Shown: positions 23,045 through 29,196 of the stretch, piece after piece
How positions within the stretch are numbered: the stretch's first letter is position 1
How the letters are laid out: every line of letters starts with the position of its first letter
Assembly (NCBI GenBank): GCA_045593985.1
Contig: JAZNXR010000077.1
Location: 1-32,759 of the forward strand
Direction of reading: 5' to 3'
Source: Colimorpha_A sp045593985
Lineage (GTDB): Bacteria > Bacillota > Clostridia > Oscillospirales > CAG-272
Length of the DNA stretch: 32,759 bases
Program-made: the position numbers and the translations under genes
The notes under the pieces: generated by a model
What the model saw: only the letters and a program-made list of their open reading frames with translations
The model's database searches: none
Told to the model about the DNA's origin: nothing

Positions 23045-24373
23045 ATGACGGCGGATTTGACGAAGGGAAGTATTAAAGCCCACTATTTTAAATATCTTTT
23101 CGCCGCCTTCGGCGGTGCGCTTATAAGCTGCGTCTACGGAGCAGTTGATTCTGCTGCCGTAGGACAATATGCAGGGCCAAACGGTGCGGCGGCGCTTTCT
23201 ATCGTTATGCCGATATGGACGATTCTTTACAGTCTCGGACTTCTTATTGGAATCGGGGGAAGCGTTAATTACTCGTTTTTCAAGGCGCAAAGAAAAAGTG
23301 AAAAGGCAAACGCATATTTTACACTATCCTTTGCTTTAACTACCGTAATTTCGATAATTTGTTGGCTCGGAATCTGTATTTTTGAAGAGCCGCTTCTTCG
23401 ACTTTTCGGAGCTGATGACGCTTTGCTTCCGATTGCGAAGGAGTATATGTACTACCTCAAGTTTATGATCCCCGTTTATCCGTTCAGCCAGTTTCTTGCT
23501 GCATTTTTGCGTAACGATAACGCTCCGGGACTTGCGACCTTTGCGGTTGTTTTCGGCGGATTATTTAATGTATTTGGAGATATATTCTTCGTTTTTGATT
23601 TCGGACTCGGCATGGGAATCGGCGGCGCGGGACTTGCTACCGCTATCGGTTGCCTTATAACGAATCTTATAATGCTTTGGCATTTCTTCACAAAAAAGAA
23701 TACCTTGAAGCTGAATAGAATATTCGGTCACGTCCATAAAACTCGCCTTGTGACTATGAGCGGTCTTTCGCCTTTCATTGCAGATATAGCGATGGGAGTC
23801 ATTGCAATGCTCTTTAACCGCCAGATAATGCATTATTACGGCGCAAATGCGCTTGCGGTATTCGGTGTTATCGTTCAGGTGAGCGGAGTAGTGCAATGCT
23901 CGTCATACGGCGTCGGTCAGGCCCTTCAGCCGATAGTGTCGGCGAATTTCGGCGCAAAGCTCGAAAACCGAATTTCCCAAACGAGAAAATATGCGCTATG
24001 GACGGTTTTAATATTCGGCGTTGCATGGACTGCTACCGTGATTCTTTTCCCGAATGTGTTTGTGAAAATCTTCATGTCACCGACCGACGAGGTGCTTAAA
24101 ATCGCCCCCGATATTATGCGCATTTATGCCCTTGCATACCTGCTTTTGCCGCTTAATATCCTTGCGACGTATTATCTCCCCTCGATCGGTAAGCCAAGTT
24201 CCGCTATGGTTGTATCGCTTTTGCGAGGTGTCGCTATATGCGGTATTCTTGTATTTGCGCTTCCTGCGCTTTTTGGTAAAAATACGATATGGTGCGTTAT
24301 GCCGATAACCGAGCTTCTGGTTTCTGTCTACGCTCTATATGAAATGACGAAAAAAAGAAAAGCAAACGAATAA
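23045..24373 (+). CDS. MATE family efflux transporter
   Basis: Twelve-helix transporter of 442 residues in the MATE/NorM-DinF superfamily, exporting drugs or metabolites using a Na+ or H+ gradient. Supporting segments: DSAAVGQYAGPNGAAALSI (about 37-55, first-lobe signature), GIGGSVNYS (80-88), the loop FGADDALLPIAKEY, FLRNDNAPGLATF (near 156-168), and a second lobe starting NRIFGHVHKTRLVTMSGLSPF. The length is normal. AAGGAG precedes the ATG by five bases. It is a single-gene unit with its own promoter and a shared bidirectional terminator. Specificity unknown. Confidence 0.94.
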   Translation: MTADLTKGSIKAHYFKYLFAAFGGALISCVYGAVDSAAVGQYAGPNGAAALSIVMPIWTILYSLGLLIGIGGSVNYSFFKAQRKSEKANAYFTLSFALTTVISIICWLGICIFEEPLLRLFGADDALLPIAKEYMYYLKFMIPVYPFSQFLAAFLRNDNAPGLATFAVVFGGLFNVFGDIFFVFDFGLGMGIGGAGLATAIGCLITNLIMLWHFFTKKNTLKLNRIFGHVHKTRLVTMSGLSPFIADIAMGVIAMLFNRQIMHYYGANALAVFGVIVQVSGVVQCSSYGVGQALQPIVSANFGAKLENRISQTRKYALWTVLIFGVAWTATVILFPNVFVKIFMSPTDEVLKIAPDIMRIYALAYLLLPLNILATYYLPSIGKPSSAMVVSLLRGVAICGILVFALPALFGKNTIWCVMPITELLVSVYALYEMTKKRKANE

Positions 24374-24374
24374 T

Positions 24375-24407
24375 AAAAAACCTTCGGGGAATCCCGAAGG
24401 TTTTTTT
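24375..24407. terminator. Bidirectional terminator between MATE and threonine aldolase genes
   Basis: AAAAAACCTTCGGG / CCCGAAGGTTTTTTT with a four-base loop; A- and T-tracts on both sides serve both convergent genes. Confidence 0.93.
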
Positions 24408-24408
24408 A

Positions 24409-25422
24409 TTATAACAAATTGTCGAGAACGGAGAAAAAGGCGTTAATATCGTCATTTGACGTATTGAAATTGGTTACCAATCTGACGACCTTCGTTTCGC
24501 CCCTGTCCTCCCAAAGCTCAAACATAACCTGTTCGGAAAGCTTCTCATACAGAGCGTTATCAAACACAACGAATATCTGATTCGTGACATTCGGATAGGC
24601 AAGCTTGATGTGGCGCTTCTTCAAGCCCTCTGCGAGCTTGTCTGCCATTTCGTTTGAATTGTGACCGAGCCTGAAATATAATCCGTCCTTAAATAGCTCG
24701 TAGAACTGAATGCCGGCAACGAAGCCCTTTGAATACATGCCACCGTTCTGCTTTATGCTGAAGCGGAAGTTCTGCTTCAATTCGTCAGAGGAAATAACGA
24801 CAGCCTCGCCCAAAAGCGCGCCGTTCTTTGTGCCGCCTATGTAAAAAACGTCGGTGTAGGTCGCAAGATCATCTAACGTAATATCGCTTTTGTCAAGCCC
24901 TACGGCTAATCTCGCACCGTCAAGATATAGATAGAGACCGTGCTTCTTGCAAACGCGGTGAATTTCAATAAGTTCTTTTTTGGTGTAGATAGTGCCTATT
25001 TCGGTTGAAAGCGTGATATATACCATCTTCGGCAGCACCATATGCTCGTCAACGTGGATTCGAACGGCTTCCTCGATCTTTTCGGGAGTGATTTTTCCGT
25101 TTTCGCCCTCTACGGCAATGATCTTGTGTCCGTTCTGCTCAATAGCGCCTGTTTCGTGTACGCAAATATGCCCCGTCGTAACGCTGATAACAGCCTCATA
25201 CGGACGCAGTGCGTGTGCTATCACGATTTTGTTCGCACTTGTTCCGCCGACCAAAAAGTGAATGTCAATATCAGCGCTTATGTGCTTCTTTATCTCCTGC
25301 TTTGCTCTTTCGCTGATCTCGTCCAAGCCGTAGCCGACGTATGAGCTGCTGTTATAAGCAAGCATTGCTTCAAGTATTTGATTGTGTGCAATTAAATTGT
25401 AGTCGTTTTTGAAATTTATCAT
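24409..25422 (-). CDS. ltaE: Low-specificity L-threonine aldolase
   Basis: PLP-dependent aldolase of fold-type I (Beta_elim_lyase) that splits L-threonine or L-allo-threonine to glycine and acetaldehyde. The 337-residue length is typical. Visible features: HFLVGGTSANKIV (about 55-67, cofactor phosphate contact), GHICVHETGAIE (84-95, ring-stacking His), YLYLDGARLA (Asp to the pyridine nitrogen) and the Schiff-base Lys in YIGGTKNGAL near 198. Compared with GntG/LtaE enzymes the N-terminal Asp/Thr substrate loop is shortened. GGAGG precedes the ATG. A minor promoter may lie at 25456-25461, but a better one is upstream of a short ORF. It provides glycine from threonine. Confidence 0.9.
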   Translation of the reverse strand: MINFKNDYNLIAHNQILEAMLAYNSSSYVGYGLDEISERAKQEIKKHISADIDIHFLVGGTSANKIVIAHALRPYEAVISVTTGHICVHETGAIEQNGHKIIAVEGENGKITPEKIEEAVRIHVDEHMVLPKMVYITLSTEIGTIYTKKELIEIHRVCKKHGLYLYLDGARLAVGLDKSDITLDDLATYTDVFYIGGTKNGALLGEAVVISSDELKQNFRFSIKQNGGMYSKGFVAGIQFYELFKDGLYFRLGHNSNEMADKLAEGLKKRHIKLAYPNVTNQIFVVFDNALYEKLSEQVMFELWEDRGETKVVRLVTNFNTSNDDINAFFSVLDNLL

Positions 25423-25467
25423 ATTGTGCCTCCGTTTTTCGATGCTTATGACGGTATTATAATTTTT

Positions 25468-25527
25468 TTATAAAACGCTTTTTTCAATAAATCTTTTATA
25501 GATGAGAGTAGCTGCATTAAAGTCCAT
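25468..25527 (-). CDS. Possible 19-residue small ORF in the threonine aldolase leader
   Basis: ATG at 25527 with TTTGGAG four bases upstream opens a frame of 19 codons (MDFNAATLIYKRFIEKSVL) ending in TAA, inside the transcript that starts near 25546. There is no Thr or Gly run, so it is not a classic amino-acid attenuator peptide. It could be a small protein, a translational coupler, or chance. Ribosome site and promoter distance are good; conservation is unknown. Confidence 0.35.
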   Translation of the reverse strand: MDFNAATLIYKRFIEKSVL

Positions 25528-25552
25528 AAAACTCCAAAGAAATTTCTTAAGT

Positions 25553-25581
25553 ATTATATCATAATGCGACAAGTTTTGCAA
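25553..25581 (-). promoter_or_regulatory. Sigma-A promoter upstream of threonine aldolase
   Basis: Minus strand TTGCAA (25581-25576), 17-nt spacer, perfect TATAAT (25558-25553). The leader to ltaE would be ~124 nt and contains the 19-codon ORF. Confidence 0.72.
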
Positions 25582-25620
25582 TGGAAAGATAAAAGGGAGC
25601 GCAGATAAAACCGTTGGTCG

Positions 25621-25645
25621 AAAAAGAGCCGCCGTTTGGCAGCCC
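25621..25645 (-). terminator. Intrinsic terminator after tatD
   Basis: Minus strand GGGCTGCC-AAAC-GGCGGCTC (8 bp, two G-U pairs), followed by TTTTT. A second small hairpin TGAAAGC/GCTTTCA (25647-25664) overlaps the tatD stop just before it. Confidence 0.78.
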
Positions 25646-25661
25646 TTGAAAGCTTATGCTT

Positions 25662-26474
25662 TCATTTCACGTTAAAAAGCTTGCACGCATTTGTGTAGGT
25701 AATACTCGCCATTTCTTCGGTAGTGACACCGTGACATTCGGCGACGGTAGCGCAGATCTCCTTCATGAAGATCGAATGGTTTACCTTGCCGCGATGCGGT
25801 ACGGGTGCAAGGTACGGCGCATCGGTTTCGATAAGAAGTCTGTCAAGAGGTACTGCTCGGCAAGCAGTACGGACTCTTTCTGCACTTTCAAAGGTCACAG
25901 AGCCGGAAAATGAGACGTACCATCCTAGCTTGACTATTTCCTTTACCATTTCCGCACTCATAGAGCAGCTGTGAAGAACGCCTGTTACACCTTCAAAACG
26001 GCGAAGCATATCGAGCGTGTCGCCGTGTGCGTTGCGGTTGTGAATGATGACCGGGAGGCAGTATTTCTTTGCAAGCTCCATCTGCTTGAAAAAGTATTCG
26101 TATTGCAGCGGCTTGTCCGTCGGCTTACAAAAATGGTCGAATCCTATTTCGCCAATGGCGACGATCTTGTTTTCTTCTCTCGTTTTTTCATCGGAAATAA
26201 GCGACTCTACGCAGTCGTAGATCTCCTCGTCGGGTGTCTTTTTGCACATGTTCTGCGCATCCTCGGGGTGAATTCCGACAGCGGCGTACATAAAGTCATA
26301 TTTTCTTGCAAGATCTGTTGAAATATGTACGTTAATCGGATCCGAGCCTACACAGATAACCTTACCGACGGTTTCTCTGAACTCTTCGGATGACAATATA
26401 GCATCAGCGCCGCCGTCAAGCTCGTTGAATTTATCAGCAAAATAGTGGGCGTGGGTATCGAATAATTTGGTCAT
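25662..26474 (-). CDS. TatD family metal-dependent hydrolase (DNase)
   Basis: TIM-barrel amidohydrolase-like nuclease with a two-metal site, related to TatD/YcfH, with 3'-5' exonuclease activity in characterised members. Metal ligands: H8 and H10 in FDTHAHYF, Glu in AIGEIGFDH (near 95), His in PVIIHNRNAHGD, His in GVLHSCSM, and Asp in LLIETDAPYLAPVPHRGK. The 270-residue length is standard. It is a single gene with its own promoter and terminator; in many Firmicutes tatD sits beside metG, which is not seen here. Cytoplasmic. Confidence 0.94.
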   Translation of the reverse strand: MTKLFDTHAHYFADKFNELDGGADAILSSEEFRETVGKVICVGSDPINVHISTDLARKYDFMYAAVGIHPEDAQNMCKKTPDEEIYDCVESLISDEKTREENKIVAIGEIGFDHFCKPTDKPLQYEYFFKQMELAKKYCLPVIIHNRNAHGDTLDMLRRFEGVTGVLHSCSMSAEMVKEIVKLGWYVSFSGSVTFESAERVRTACRAVPLDRLLIETDAPYLAPVPHRGKVNHSIFMKEICATVAECHGVTTEEMASITYTNACKLFNVK

Positions 26475-26508
26475 TTAATACCTCGTTTAAGCAGTGTAAT
26501 ACTGTCTT

Positions 26509-26537
26509 ATTTTATCATGTGCTTTGGAATGTGTCAA
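26509..26537 (-). promoter_or_regulatory. Sigma-A promoter for tatD
   Basis: Minus strand TTGACA (26537-26532), 17-nt spacer, TAAAAT (26514-26509). Confidence 0.82.
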
Positions 26538-26587
26538 TGTCTTGGCAGGTTATAAAATGTTTTTGCTTTACAAGGTCTTGCATAAAT

Positions 26588-26735
26588 CACGGCGAAAGCC
26601 GTGTATATCATCAATTCCGCAGGAATTGTATATCATCATTGCGAAAGCACAATATAGCCTACGGCTGATGATATACACCTTCGGTGATGAGATGCACGCG
26701 TGCCGCGTGATGATATACCATTGCTTTCGCAATGG
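26588..26735. repeat. Array of seven small hairpins with mirrored TATATCATCA / TGATGATATA linkers
   Basis: Hairpins in order: CACGGC-GAAA-GCCGTG, CAATTCC-GCA-GGAATTG, TTGC-GAAA-GCACAA, AGCC-TAC-GGCT, CACC-TTC-GGTG, CACGCG-TGC-CGCGTG and CCATTGC-TTTC-GCAATGG. In the left half they are separated by TATATCATCA (26604-26613, 26629-26638). In the right half the linker is the complement TGATGATATA (26666-26675, 26708-26717; a variant at 26685-26694). The whole array is therefore a large imperfect palindrome centred near 26661. Stems vary but linkers are constant. No protein is encoded. It lies between tatD and the terminator of tRNA-Ser. Confidence 0.75.
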
Positions 26736-26739
26736 ATAA

Positions 26740-26770
26740 AAAAAGAACGACTCTTTGAGTCGTTCTTTTT
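26740..26770. terminator. Terminator after tRNA-Ser
   Basis: AAAAAGAACGACTC / GAGTCGTTCTTTTT, perfect 14-bp stem with a three-base loop, starting right at the tRNA 3' CCA on the minus strand; seven T residues follow on that strand. Confidence 0.92.
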
Positions 26771-26859
26771 TGGCGGAGAGGGAGGGATTCGAACCCTCGT
26801 GTGCTTTCGCACAAACTGATTTCGAGTCAGCCCCGTTATGACCACTTCGATACCTCTCC
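26771..26859 (-). tRNA. tRNA-Ser (anticodon CGA)
   Basis: Class II tRNA of 89 nt including an encoded CCA. Acceptor GGAGAGG / CCTCTCC, discriminator G. Anticodon stem GCTGA / TCAGT with loop CTCGAAA (anticodon CGA at 26824-26822, reads UCG). Long variable arm GTGC-GAAA-GCAC, T arm GAGGG-TTCGAAT-CCCTC. All expected elements are intact. An inverted repeat overlaps its first two bases. Confidence 0.97.
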
Positions 26860-26895
26860 GTAAATATGATGCACATGTGTGCATCATATTTACGG
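26858..26895. repeat. 18-bp perfect inverted repeat abutting the tRNA-Ser 5' end
   Basis: CCGTAAATATGATGCACA (26858-26875), two bases, then its exact complement (26878-26895). In the tRNA-Ser precursor it would form a very stable hairpin whose 3' end includes the first two bases of the mature tRNA. The ATATGATGCAC core resembles the TGATGATATA/GATGCACGCG linkers in the hairpin array on the other side of the tRNA. Confidence 0.85.
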
Positions 26896-26972
26896 AGCAA
26901 GGCGAAATACCTCTTACTGATACACACTATACATTTTTATATGCCGTGACCGATGATGCTCACGACCTCGTT

Positions 26973-27001
26973 ATTATAACACATCAATAAACAAAAATCA
27001 A
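26973..27001 (-). promoter_or_regulatory. Sigma-A promoter for tRNA-Ser
   Basis: Minus strand TTGATT (27001-26996), 17-nt spacer, perfect TATAAT (26978-26973). It predicts a ~107-nt 5' leader before the tRNA, including the inverted repeat. Confidence 0.7.
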
Positions 27002-27099
27002 TAGTAAAATCAAATTTTCTTTTCTGGTGGCGAAAAATGAATATCGCATGCGGACAGGGCAACAATATAAGTACAAAAAAAGAAAAAGGAGAACGAAAA

Positions 27100-27552
27100 A
27101 TGACCTTGACACAAAAGGAAACCGATTTACTAAAGGACATGCGTGACCAGGAGCTGCTTTGCATTGAAAAATATGAAAAGTATGCTTGCAGTGCTTGCAG
27201 CACAGAGCTGAAAAATCTATTCACCTCGATCGCCGATGCCGAGAGAAGTCACCTTGTGACGATAAACGAAATGATGGGCGGCACAGTGCCGAGTGCGCCG
27301 TCAGGCATCAGCGCAGACAACTGCTTCTGCGGTTGTGCCGGCTACTGCGATGATACGAGCAAAAAATGCGACGAGTTTTTATGCAGGGATATGCTTTCGT
27401 CGGAGAAGCACGTTTCGTCGGTATACAACACGGGAATCTTCGAGTTTACCGATCCGAAGGCAAGAAGAATGCTCAACCACATCCAGGCTGAAGAGCAGCA
27501 GCACGGCGAGAAGATCTACGCCTATATGAAGGCAAACGGAATGTATTCCTAA
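27100..27552 (+). CDS. CotF-family spore coat protein (ferritin-like)
   Basis: 150-residue protein of the Coat_F family. Two helical pairs form a ferritin-like bundle: LLKDMRDQELLCIEKYEKYA (about 10-29) with CSTELKNLFTSIADAERSH, and FLCRDMLSSEKHVSSVYNTG with MLNHIQAEEQQHGEKIYAYM near the end. DMLSSEKH, IFEFTD and IQAEEQQHGE are characteristic. A Cys-rich loop (CFCGCAGYC, about 87-95) and further Cys at 29 and 32 could cross-link the coat. GGAG precedes ATG 27100; an in-frame ATG at 27037 lacks a ribosome site. No clear vegetative promoter is visible, as expected for a mother-cell gene. It supports a spore-forming host. Confidence 0.88.
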   Translation: MTLTQKETDLLKDMRDQELLCIEKYEKYACSACSTELKNLFTSIADAERSHLVTINEMMGGTVPSAPSGISADNCFCGCAGYCDDTSKKCDEFLCRDMLSSEKHVSSVYNTGIFEFTDPKARRMLNHIQAEEQQHGEKIYAYMKANGMYS

Positions 27553-27560
27553 CAGAAAAG

Positions 27561-27582
27561 AAGCCCCTCGGGGCTTTTTTTC
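27561..27582 (+). terminator. Intrinsic terminator after the cotF-like gene
   Basis: AAGCCCC-TC-GGGGCTT followed by TTTTTTC. The same core recurs at 28390-28417. Confidence 0.9.
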
Positions 27583-27590
27583 AATAACGG

Positions 27591-27619
27591 TTTACATTTT
27601 GGACTTTTGGTGGTATAAT
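27591..27619 (+). promoter_or_regulatory. Sigma-A promoter for the two-TM protein
   Basis: TTTACA (27591-27596), 17-nt spacer, perfect TATAAT (27614-27619); GGAGGT follows at 27654-27659. Confidence 0.82.
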
Positions 27620-27663
27620 AATTCTGTCAGAAGGCAATAAGTTTTTATACATCGGAGGTCAAT

Positions 27664-28245
27664 ATGTTAACAAAAAAGCCGAAAACCTTTAAGGAATGCT
27701 ATCGTTTAGATGAAACGAGCTTGAATCTTCAAAAATGGAGTGAAAGCTTGTATAACAGAGGCGACTTGTTCTTCAAGATTCACCTGATAATTGGAATAGT
27801 AGTTTTTATTATACTGGCTATTTCGGCAGGGCAGTTTCAATATGACAGCCTTAATCTAATACTTTTTGCGGTTGGTGTCGGTTCGTTTGTTCTTTGCCTT
27901 CTTATCGGCTTAATTATCAGAGCTATAATGAGAACGCTGTCTATACTCGTATCAGCGAAAGCTCACGTTGTACATAACACAAGAGTTGCTGCAAACATTA
28001 TGCTGTTTGAGGCGGGAAAGAATTATGAGGATTTAGAAAACGAGGAAAATGCCGAGTTGGAAGCAGACGATGTAGTTGACGAATCAGAAGAAACAAGTGA
28101 AGAACTCGAAGAATTCATGCACGAAATTTCGAAGCTTGATACTCGTGAATTAGCATTGGTTTGGAAGGAATATAAGGACTTGTACGATAGTGAAGAAATT
28201 GACGCCATTGAACAGGAGTTGAAGCGAAGAACCGATTGGCCTTGA
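27664..28245 (+). CDS. Two-TM membrane protein with acidic cytoplasmic tail, unknown function
   Basis: I do not recognise this 193-residue protein. A polar N-terminus (1-33) precedes TM helices at about 36-57 and 64-90. A linker (VSAKAHVVHNTRVAANIMLFEAG) follows, then a strongly acidic stretch (about 120-150, DLENEENAELEADDVVDESEE) and a helical C-terminus (TRELALVWKEYKDLYDSEEIDAIEQEL). Both ends are probably cytoplasmic. Promoter, ribosome site (GGAGGT, four bases from ATG) and terminator are all good, so it is a real single-gene unit. Acidic coiled tails often mediate protein contacts, but nothing more can be claimed. Confidence 0.82.
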   Translation: MLTKKPKTFKECYRLDETSLNLQKWSESLYNRGDLFFKIHLIIGIVVFIILAISAGQFQYDSLNLILFAVGVGSFVLCLLIGLIIRAIMRTLSILVSAKAHVVHNTRVAANIMLFEAGKNYEDLENEENAELEADDVVDESEETSEELEEFMHEISKLDTRELALVWKEYKDLYDSEEIDAIEQELKRRTDWP

Positions 28246-28272
28246 TTTTAACATAATACAATGGGAAATTCG

Positions 28273-28303
28273 CCCCTGCATCTGTATGCAGGGGTTCTTT
28301 TAT
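28273..28303 (+). terminator. Intrinsic terminator after the two-TM protein
   Basis: CCCCTGCAT / ATGCAGGGG with a CTGT loop, then TTCTTTTATTTATT. A smaller hairpin (ATAAAAGGA/TCCTTTTAT, 28350-28371) lies in the gap before the next terminator and has no clear role. Confidence 0.88.
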
Positions 28304-28389
28304 TTATTGTATCTCAAACGGCTTAAAGGGAATTGTGACGCAATATCATATAAAAGGAAATGTCCTTTTATCATTCCGTATTGGAAGGC

Positions 28390-28417
28390 AAAAAGAAGCC
28401 CCTCGGGGCTTCTTTTT
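28390..28417. terminator. Terminator after pnuC (minus strand)
   Basis: AAAAAGAAGCCCC-TC-GGGGCTTCTTTTT, perfect 13-bp stem with symmetric A/T tracts; eleven bases beyond the pnuC stop. Confidence 0.92.
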
Positions 28418-28428
28418 TTGGATTATTC

Positions 28429-29109
28429 CTATCTTTGATCCCTTTTCATTCTTTTCCAATTCACAAAGCCGTAAATATCGTTAACGAGGAAGATTACGAA
28501 GCAGAGTGTCATTGGCAGATAGCCGATATCGGTTATTGTAGCGAGCGTCCAGAGGACGATCAGCACAATGTCATTCAAGGAATAGAAGAGTGCATAATAG
28601 GGGCTTCGCATTACCGTCAGCATCGAAGCTATAAAGCTTGTTGTGACTGAAATCGTGCTTACTATTAGATTTGGCGTATCAAAATAGGCAAGCACCACGC
28701 CCATGACCGCCGTAACTCCGATAGACGATATGATCAGTAATATCCATTTTTTCAGATTCATCGAAGCGACCTTGACCTGGCGCTCGGCATAGGGATTTCG
28801 AAGCCAGGTAACAAGCGCCCAAAGTGCCGACGGAGCAGTCATGAAAAGGTAAGTTATCATCTCGCCGTAATATCGGAATTTTAAGGATATTGCGCCGTAA
28901 AAGACTGCGAAAATTATCGTAACAAGCTGACCGATCGGATCTCCCTTTGCAACGAAAATTAGGGCAGTTGCGCCGATCAGGGAGGTCAGCACCGAAAGCC
29001 AATACTGATTCGGAAAGGCAAGAGCTGATATTATAATTACCGAGAGCGAGCCAAGCCAAGTGATTAGCTCGAATTTTGTCAGATTTTTTATTGATTTAAT
29101 GATATTCAT
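28429..29109 (-). CDS. pnuC: Nicotinamide riboside transporter PnuC
   Basis: Membrane facilitator of the PnuC family for NAD precursors, trapped inside by phosphorylation. It is a 226-residue protein with about seven TM helices. Family features: FELITWLGSLS near the N-terminus, LIFVAKGDPIGQLV (about 51-64), FAVFYGAISLKFRYYGEMITY (about 67-87) and a C-terminal NDIYGFVNWKRM. No NadR-type kinase or regulator gene is adjacent, and the ~30-nt leader cannot hold a riboswitch. AGGAC precedes the ATG. Terminated by a strong hairpin. Confidence 0.92.
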   Translation of the reverse strand: MNIIKSIKNLTKFELITWLGSLSVIIISALAFPNQYWLSVLTSLIGATALIFVAKGDPIGQLVTIIFAVFYGAISLKFRYYGEMITYLFMTAPSALWALVTWLRNPYAERQVKVASMNLKKWILLIISSIGVTAVMGVVLAYFDTPNLIVSTISVTTSFIASMLTVMRSPYYALFYSLNDIVLIVLWTLATITDIGYLPMTLCFVIFLVNDIYGFVNWKRMKRDQR

Positions 29110-29142
29110 TATTATATTGTCCTGTTAGCCTCTGATGTCAGT

Positions 29143-29171
29143 ATTATAACATGAAATGTCCTACAATGCAA
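29143..29171 (-). promoter_or_regulatory. Sigma-A promoter for pnuC
   Basis: Minus strand TTGCAT (29171-29166), 17-nt spacer, perfect TATAAT (29148-29143). It lies in the short gap after feoB; no clear feoB terminator is visible. Confidence 0.7.
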
Positions 29172-29196
29172 TAAGGAATCCCAAGTGAGAAGTCCG

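Noticed and set aside
26588..26735. CRISPR array
   Set aside because: The repeated linkers are only 10 bp, appear in both orientations, and are separated by hairpins rather than unique ~30-bp spacers; no cas genes.
26568..26927. Frames on the minus strand across tRNA-Ser
   Set aside because: They read through the tRNA and the hairpin array; the peptide is not credible.
27037..27099. Upstream ATG extension of the CotF-like protein
   Set aside because: No ribosome site; the extra residues are not part of the Coat_F family, whereas ATG 27100 has GGAG at the proper distance.
29110..29143. NAD- or vitamin-sensing riboswitch before pnuC
   Set aside because: The leader is ~30 nt with no stable structure.
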